Translations under genes and position numbers: made by a program
Assembly: GCA_023105745.1 (NCBI GenBank)
Contig: JALGQZ010000003.1
Span: forward strand, 73,444,696-73,508,695
Direction: 5' to 3'
Length of the DNA: 64,000 nucleotides
DNA from: Austropuccinia psidii
Taxonomy: Eukaryota; Basidiomycota; Pucciniomycetes; Pucciniales; Sphaerophragmiaceae
Shown here: positions 56,221-64,000 of the stretch, piece by piece
Layout of the letters: each line of letters starts with the position of its first letter
Position numbering within the stretch: position 1 is the stretch's first letter
The notes under the pieces: model-generated
What the model was told of the DNA's origin: nothing
What the model saw: the letters and a program-made list of their open reading frames with translations, nothing else
Database searches by the model: none

Positions 56221-59200
56221 AAATTTAGCAATGCCAATAAAATAAATTGGTTCAGAGCAGCCAAAGAAGAGGAGTGGGAAATATGCCCAAGCCTTTGGCA
56301 GGGGGCCATGAACTCCTACTTTCACATCAAGAGCTTTCTGGGTCAGGAGAAAACCATAGAGCTCTTAGGAGGTTGGAGCCCATTTTCTTTCAAATACAAA
56401 GTCAAAAAGATAAAGAATTGGTTGAAGAACCAAAGTCTTTTATCCATAGACCAGAAGAAGGAGTTGGAAATTACTCCAGCTTTGAAGACAGAAGGCCCAG
56501 TGGCGTCTACCAGCTCCAGAAGTGTTCAAAGACAAGCCCAAAGGACCTCAGAAGAAGCATAAAGGTCCCAAGAACCATCATGGGAAGGGCAAAGGCAAAT
56601 CCAATTGGCACAGACCTTACCCACAAGGGTACAGGATCCCCAAATTGGGGCCTTCAGCCCTGGACAGTGTCTTCAATATGGCCGGGACTCTTATGGAATT
56701 CACAGCCAAGGAGCAGGAAAGGATGAACAGAACCTTTCCACAGAAATAATACAAGAAATACATTTTGTCAAAACTAGTATTAATATATAAATTGGTAAAA
56801 TTGATGCAAAGCTGACTAAAATAACTTTGCAAATCAATGACTTGAAAAAGAATGACAAACATTCTTCTGAAATGTATAAGTCTGTAATTGCCAAACTGGA
56901 ATTACTTATCAATACATGGGACAGAATTGAGAGTAAATATCATGTCCAAGATGATGAAGTGGAAGATCTTTCCACAAGAAACATCAATGATCAACTTAGA
57001 GTTCTGAAAGACTATGTTGTGGCAGTGTCTGAAATTACAAGTCAATTTCCCACATATTTGGCAAGAAGTGACAGTGAAAGGAAGAAATTAAAAGAAGAAA
57101 TACTTGCACAAGTGGAGAAAATTCATACAAATTATGAATAAAATCCACATATTCCAAGACATTCCACACCTTTGAATGAAGAAAATTATTCTGTAAAAGA
57201 AAGTCCGACCCCTTTTCTAGGAGAAAATGTTGCCTCTGCAAAAGATATTCCCAAATTGGAAGAATGGTCAACATTCTCTGGTGAAGGTGAATAAAACCAT
57301 ATTGAGTTCATCAGAACTATTGATATGTTACAAGAAGATTTTCATATCCCTGATAAAATTATAGTGGGAAAATTACACTCTCTGTTTTCCAGAACTGCAA
57401 AGAAATGGTATTACAAGATGAGAAAAGATAATGGGAAACATGATTGGTCTTTGTGGAAATCTAAGATGATTACCAAATGGGCCAATAATTCTTCAAGGTT
57501 TAAAATGGAGAATGCCTTTGAAAGTGTAATTTTCAACTAAGAAAAAGATAAACCACTTACTTGGTTCTTCAAGCAAAAAACCAGATTATCTGCTTTACAC
57601 CCAGATATGTCTGACACCATGATTAATATGAAAATATTAAGAAAATGTGGAGGAGAGCTAGAACATGCTATGAAGTGCAGATGTGTAGAACCCTGTTCAA
57701 CAGAGGAATACATTTATGCAATGGAAGATATCATTACTAGAACAAGAATTGGTAGAACTTGCACTAAAATCCCTATAGAGTCCAAGATGGTTGCAAAGAT
57801 TTCCAGAGAGGACAGAATACCTGAAAATCCTGTCTTGAAGTGTCATAAATGTGAAAGCACTTCAAATTTAGCCAACACTTGCACCAAAAAGACAAAAATC
57901 AATGAAGTTCAGTGTACTGAAGAGAAAGAGGAATCTGACCTAGATTCTGCAGTCTCTGAAGATACACCAGTAGAGGACTATCCCATTGAAAACATTACAG
58001 CTTTCTTTGAAGTCACAGAAGTCCATACTCACTTACCACAGTACAGTGAGGATTGTCATAACCTGATCAATATCCAGGATGCCAGAATTTGTAAAATTAC
58101 ACCTGCTAGAGGTAAAGCGTACACTTCTGGAGCATTGTTTATCACATCAATCCTGATGAATGATATTTAAGCCAAAGTAAATTTGGATACAGGGGCATTT
58201 TGTACTTGTGTGGGCAGATATTATCTTCAAGCCATACTCCCTGGATGGAAAAATCATCTATTACCAATAGAGGGTGTACAATTTAGTAGTGCCAGTAATA
58301 ATATGTACCCTTTAGGTATATTGGATACTAATCTTGTATTTCCATACCCAGCAGGAAGTATTATAATGAAGACTGAGATTGTAGTAATGGATAATTGCAC
58401 ATCTCAGCACATTATTGTTGGAAATGATTACTTGAATATTTATGGTATTGACATCAATAACCATAAGGATAGATATTTTACAATTGGAGAAAACAAAAGA
58501 CAAAGATTTGCTTTTTCCAATATGCCAAAACAAATATCACTGGTATCTTCTAAAAAAGATACTTATAGGGAAGAATTTTTGGCTAATTAACTTTTTGAAG
58601 CACAAATTAATCCATCATTGTCACCAAAGATGAGGCATGAACTTATTGATGTGTTATACACATATAATAATGCATTTGCCTCTGATAATAAACCATTAGG
58701 TGCTATAAAAGGACATGAAGTTGATATTACTATTAATATTGACAGAACATATCCTCCAGTACTTAGAAGACCAGATTATCCAGCCAGTCCCAGAGCTAGA
58801 GAAGCCTTGGAAAAACATAACCAAGAGCTGATCCAACTTGGTGTACTAAGGAAAGTAGGGCATAATGAAGAAGTTGGAATGACAACACCTGTTATTATTG
58901 CTTGGCATAATGATAAATCAAGGATGGTTGGAGATTTTAGAGCAATGAATACCTACACAGTTTCAGATAGGTATCCAATTCCTAGAACTCAAGAAACCTT
59001 GACCCAATTGTCTAAAGCCAAGTATATAACATCAATGGATGCATTTAAAGGCTTTCACCAAAATGTTTTGACGCCTAAAGCTAAGAAATTACTTATAATC
59101 ATCACTCACTGTGGTATTTATTAGTATCTTGGAATGCCATTTGGTATTAAAAATGCACCATCTCATTATCAAGAAATGATGAATACCATCTTCCCCACAG

Positions 59201-61665
59201 AATTATCTGAAAGATGTCTTATTATTTATATTGATGATATCATCATATGTTCTCATTCATGGTCTTTGAAATTTGAAAAAACTGCAAGAGTGCTTCACAA
59301 ATTTGCAGAAGCGTATATGAAAATTTCACTCAAGAAATGCAATTTTGGTTTTGAAGAGCTCAAAGCATTAGGACATATTGTTTCTGGTTTAAGCTTGGGT
59401 ATTGACAAAAATAAAGTGGCCGAAGTGTTACCTAAGTCAATACCCTAGAATAAGGAATAAATGATGTCTTTTCTGGTATTTCCCAGTTATTATAGGTAAC
59501 ACTTGAAAGACTTTGCAATTCTAACCAAGTAACTCTATAGAATCTGTGATCAACAGACAGTATTTGAGATGAAACAGCAGAGAATTGAAGCTTATGAGAA
59601 GATAAGGAAAGCTCTTACAGAAGCACCTTTACTCCTCATTCCTGACAGGAATATCCCTTTTAAATTGTACATTGATGCATGTGGAGATGGATTAGGGGAA
59701 GCCCTACATCAAGTCCAAATTATTGATGACAAACCTACAGAAGGACCAGTTTGTTACATCTCAAGACAAATCAAGCCAACAGAAGCCAGATATGGTGTGA
59801 GCCAGATGTAGTGTTTATGTTTGGTATGGGCACTTGAGAAATTGCATTATTACCTTGATGGAAGTGTTTTTGAAGTGATAACTGACTTTAATGCCATGAA
59901 ATCACTTCTTAACATGAAAACTCTCAAAAGACATATGTTGAGATGGCAAATAGCCATTCAAGAATATAGAGGCAACATTACTATAGTTCATAAATCAGGA
60001 AACATTCACAAGAATGCTGATGGGCTTAGCAGGTGGGAATTAGCCAATACTCCTGATATCCCAGCTTATGTACCCTTGGAAGCAGAACCACAGATTCCAA
60101 TTTAAGGAATTAACATAACTGATATTGGGACTGAATTCCTTGAAGAAGTCAGGAAATCTTATAAGAAAGACAAGAATTGCCATATCTTGACTTCCTTATT
60201 AGATAAAGACTGAAAAGATAGATCTTTAGTCAATGCACTGGATGAATTTTGGAAAAATTCCTATTCTGAAGGAATGTTTCACTTGTTCAATGGAATAAGA
60301 TACCACAGAACCAAACATTCTTGTGTGATGACATTTTGTAGCAGACTGCTTATCACTACCATTCTTCATGAATGCGATGATAGCATCTACTCTGGACAAC
60401 TTTCAGAAGACAGAACACTTGTAAAGGTAAAGAACTGTGCATGGTGGCCATCTTGGAGAAAAGAGACCATTGAATATTGCCATACCTGTTTCAGATGGCA
60501 AAAAGAAAACAGGAGTATAGGCAAGAAATTTGGACTTATGATACATATTCAAGAACCAAAATCCCCTTGGGAAGTTGTTTTCATGGATTGGTTCACAGCA
60601 CTTCCTTCAAGTGGTGACAAACATTATAATGCTTGTTTAGTCATTATATACAGATATAGAAAAACTCCCATATTCTTACCATGTCATAAAGATGACACTG
60701 CTATGGATACAGCTCTTCTTCTATGGAGTAGAGTTATTTCTCATACAGGCTTATTTGGGAATATCATAAGTGATAGAGATCCCAAATTCAAATCTGCCTT
60801 TTGGACCAATCTTCATAGATTGTTTGGGACTAAGTTATCATTTTCTACAGCATATCACCCTCAAACAGATGGACTAGCAGAGAGAATGATTCAAAATGCA
60901 GAAGACATGATCAGGAGATTTTGTACTTATGGGTTAGAATTCAAAGACTCAGATGGCTTTACCCATGACTGGTGCACTCTGATACCTGCATTGGAATTGG
61001 CATATAAGAGATCAGTCCATTCTTCCACAGGTCAAACTCCTGCTATGTTAGAAAAAGGATTGAATCCAAGACTCCCAGCAGACAAAATGAGGAAAGACTT
61101 GATTGACATTAATCCTACAGCTTCCAGCTTCAAGATAATGCTTGATAAAGTGAAACATCATGAAAAATAGAGTATGAATGACACTTTTGACTATCCAAAA
61201 CAGAAGTGGGAAAAGAGTCACAAATTACAAGAATTGAAAGTAGGGGACTTAGTTCTAGTTTCAGCCTTGAATTTTAATAATATCAAAGGCCCCAAGAAGC
61301 TCAAAGATTCTTATGTAGGACCTTTTGTTATTGTTTCCTTACATGGAACCAATGCAGTTCAAGTGGAATTGAGTGGTGAATTGGGAAATAAACACCCCAC
61401 CTTTCCAGTCAGCTTGATAAAACCTTATCAACCAACTGACAAAGAATTGTTTCCTTTAAGGAACCCAACTCCTTTGAATGTACCACCATTGAAACAGAGT
61501 GAAGACAAAAAGATAAAGAAATTCATTCAAGAAAGGATACTTAGGGGTAAAAATCAAAGAGAATATCTTGCCAAAAATAGAAATCCAGTACATGAAGATT
61601 AATGGCTGGAAGAATCAGAAAAGCTCTTAAGAAGATTTAGACATGAAAGGAGGCCACAAGCCTAA
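56221..61665 (+). pseudogene. Gag-pol of element D, 3' of the hAT insertion; many stops
   Basis: Gag: the +1-type frame (EEEWEICPSLWQGAMNSYF, GGWSPFS, 56194-56562) matches the same frame of B and C. The capsid block is at about 57400-57500, a zinc knuckle (CHKCESTSNLANTC) near 57841, and protease LDTGAFC at 58183. RT ([22 protein letters not shown] intact near 59230) is broken by TAG at 59122-59124 and by stops near 59446-59538. RNase [16 protein letters not shown]. The integrase zinc domain is degraded (CHTCFRWQ lacks a Cys); its core [23 protein letters not shown] and [13 protein letters not shown] is present. The chromodomain-like tail ends at 61665 after a TAA at about 61600. More damaged than B, roughly like C. 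Confidence 0.9.
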
Positions 61666-61797
61666 ATATATCTATAAATGTGGTTTAAATTACTTTATCT
61701 GAGTAATGTAAAGAGGTTGGAGAGTGGACATTAACCGCCTTTGGGGCCTTTTTCTTCTTTATACCATTTACAAAATTGTAGTACAATTTTATTTTTT

Positions 61798-61809
61798 GGT
61801 GAGAGGGAA
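61798..61809 (+). other. Polypurine tract of element D
   Basis: GGTGAGAGGGAA directly before TGTGAGCC of the 3' LTR; same form as in B. Confidence 0.75.
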
Positions 61810-63716
61810 TGTGAGCCTTGAGGTATATTTTACATACCCAAATAGGCCACAATTATCTTAAAAATAAATTCTGAACTATGGATAACCCATGAGTCATGCA
61901 TATATTCAAAATTCATCATTTTTGATCTCAGAAAAGATGAATACATTTTTATTGAGTAAGTAAATCCATGGATTTAAGGCCAGATTTGTACTCTACACAG
62001 AGTTTCACCTAGGGTAGCTCCATAGGGTGAATAAGCTCAAATCAACTCTTTGAGTTGTTAATATGGAAAATACTTCAATACCACATAAAAGATCCATGAA
62101 AATTTTTGGTTTTCTCAATTCCACACCAAAATAATGGGAATGTAAGAAATCCCATGTTACATATACACTAAGAATAGTGTTATGCATGCTTTGGGAACTT
62201 AAAGGTGTTGTATTCCTATATTCACTTTTAGTACACCCATAGTGGATATCAGTCTTTAAGCCTGAATCTCTATTTTTGATGTGAAAACAGCTAGAGGGGA
62301 CAAAAGACATCAAAGAGAGCAAGGGTACCCAACTTCTAAGGCCTCTAAGGAATGAATAGCTCTAAATCTTGGATACATGGCTGATCTTTACCCAATTAGT
62401 GAATTAAAACCTTTTGGGAACTTGGTTACCCAGTCAAAATTTCATTATATCATAAGAAAATAGCAAATAAGCTGCTATTTTGATGTGCCAAGGAGGTAAA
62501 GAGCAACTTAGACTCCTGTAACAAGGTCAATTATTAATGAATTTCCATGGATAAACCCCAAAAGATTAATTAAAGCCCTTTTTGGACTAGTATCCATTGA
62601 TTTACCTCATAGCAACCAGCCATAGACTGCTATTTGCAATTCTATGTAGAAATGAGGTAAAAACTTCAAAAATTCTTTAAAAATACAATTATTAATCAAT
62701 CTTTCTGAAAATTTCAGGACCAATTAAGAGCTATATAATTCATATAAAAACCAAAAATAATTATACTTTTATAGGTAAAATTAACAGTTTTACTTACAGT
62801 CCATTCTTGATGATTCCATGTGAAATACTGAATCTTTAAAAATTCACAGAAAATACACTCTGTGATGAAATTTCCAATAACTTTGATAACTTTGAGAAAT
62901 CAATTATTATTTTGGAATAAAATAATATTTACAATTTTTAATCCTTTTCTCTTAACCATAAATGGGTTGGTAGTCACCTAAAAGCACCAATTAAGTAATT
63001 ACAATAATCTTATGTGACAACAGATGATGTAATCAATAATCCAAAACATTTTATTGTTTTCTTACTCACTTGTTTTTTAGTTTTCCCCATGGAATGCCTC
63101 TGTGAGCTGTTATAGACTTAAAAGAGGCCTCCTCTTGCTGTTTTTTGCAAATCATCACATTATTCCATTGTACCTTTATTACCAACAAGTAAGTATTAGT
63201 TAAAGCTATTTCTCAAGTGTTTTATTCTTTCAGAATCAATCAGAAAGACTTAAAATAATAGAAATCAACTATATATTGTTTTAATCTTGTTATAAATCAA
63301 TTTTGATCTTTTAAATTCACAATTATCCATCAAATTTCTCTACTATTATCTTTCAATAAGTTCTTTGGAGTATTAGTGAGTGTTTTGATTTAATTCTTAA
63401 AGTTTTACTCTAGTAATAGTTTTCTTCAAGGGTTATTCTTATAATTATTCTTATAAAAGATAATTATATATTAAAATGATTTTATTATTTTAATAAAGAA
63501 GATTTAATATTAAATTCTTGTTGTAATTGATTCTTGTAGACAATTACTGCTTACTGTTATAATCACTAGTAGTGTATAACAAGTAAAAGAAATAATTAAT
63601 TAATTAATTAATTAATTGTGGTTATAATAATTTTTATTCTTATATTTCATAAGAACAGTCATAGTACTGTTGATTAATAGTAATATTATCAACAAGTTTC
63701 ATAGACACATCTTACA
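61810..63716 (+). repeat. 3' LTR of element D
   Basis: Begins TGTGAGCCTTGAGG and ends GACACATCTTACA. It aligns from end to end with the solo LTR at 14848-16765. No convincing ORF. Confidence 0.95.
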
Positions 63717-64000
63717 TATATTATAAGTAAGTTTTTCTCTAAAACTTCTATAGTTTTTTATATAGAATTTTTCTATAATAATTATATCTGCACAGTATGT
63801 GTCTTAATTTCTTTTTATGAATAATAATCATATTATTTATAATTGGTTAAATATTTATATTTTCCACATGTAATTGTCTCATTAATAACTTTACACTTCT
63901 TATTGTTATAACTTTCAGTGACTATAACAATAATAAAATAATTATAATTTATTATAATTATTAAAAATTTTCTTTATCTTATATTATATAATAATAATTA
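63717..64000. other. AT-rich flank, nothing recognisable
   Basis: Very AT-rich, no gene and no PBS-like sequence after the LTR end, which agrees with 61810-63716 being a 3' LTR. The expected TSD partner of TATAT (63717-63721) cannot be found because the 5' LTR of D is missing. Confidence 0.5.

Larger units (their letters stand above)
46217..63716 (+). mobile_element. Ty3/gypsy LTR retrotransposon D (degraded, split by a hAT element)
   Basis: The 3' LTR is complete (61810-63716), but only the last 17 bases of the 5' LTR remain (46217-46233), directly abutting the 3' LTR of C. PBS, exon-like block, gag remnant, pol and PPT follow in order. Gag is split at 47036 by the hAT element and continues at 56229. 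Many stops show it is a dead copy. The missing 5' LTR is best explained by insertion of a C element in it (TSD CATAG) followed by recombination, because the left end of C in this window does not show the other half. Confidence 0.85.

Overview
The window is repeat-rich fungal nuclear DNA, and every gene in it lies inside a transposable element. Spliceosomal introns (GTAAGT/GTGAG...AG), chromodomain-bearing Ty3/gypsy elements, a Zn2Cys6 protein and TET/JBP-like oxygenases point to a basidiomycete. Several protein families (the Zn2Cys6 protein, the gag proteins, the SNF2 and Tnp2 proteins) match, from memory only, families abundant in the myrtle rust fungus Austropuccinia psidii, so a rust (Pucciniales) with a large AT-rich genome is the best guess. 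No host single-copy gene, rRNA, tRNA or CRISPR array was seen.

Layout is a nest of insertions, most of them closed by target-site duplications (TSDs). (1) Ty3/gypsy element C (+ strand, about 1507-46216), old and broken. (2) Into its pol at about 6471 went Ty3/gypsy element B (- strand, 6472-39704, TSD ATAAG), much younger: its LTRs are nearly identical and its gag-pol frame has one stop. (3) Into the RNase H region of B went a 22.5 kb DNA transposon (10426-32963) with 46-bp terminal inverted repeats beginning CACCAGGGCG and a 3-bp TSD (TGT). It carries a Tnp2/CACTA-type transposase, a TET/JBP-like 2OG-Fe(II) oxygenase, a SNF2 helicase, a Zn2Cys6 protein and two unrecognised proteins. (4) Into its TET-like gene went a solo LTR (14848-16765, TSD AGGTT). 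A further solo LTR (42924-44385, TSD GAGGG) split the polypurine tract of element C.

From 46217 to 63716 lies Ty3/gypsy element D (+ strand, heavily degraded, 5' LTR almost absent). Its gag is split by a 9.2 kb hAT transposon (47037-56220, 12-bp TIR, 8-bp TSD AAATTTAG) with an apparently intact hAT transposase on the - strand, a 2.5 kb AT-rich satellite, a second and uninterrupted TET/JBP-like oxygenase (53899-55158), and a relic of a PIF/Harbinger-type transposase.

The most striking point is that two DNA transposons from different superfamilies each carry a TET/JBP-like gene. In the larger one it travels with a SNF2 helicase, a pairing that recalls kinetoplastid JBP2. Short near-perfect palindromes of one family (core GGTGGCATGCCACC) lie in most gaps between genes of the large transposon, and that element is visibly CpG-rich beside its CpG-poor surroundings.
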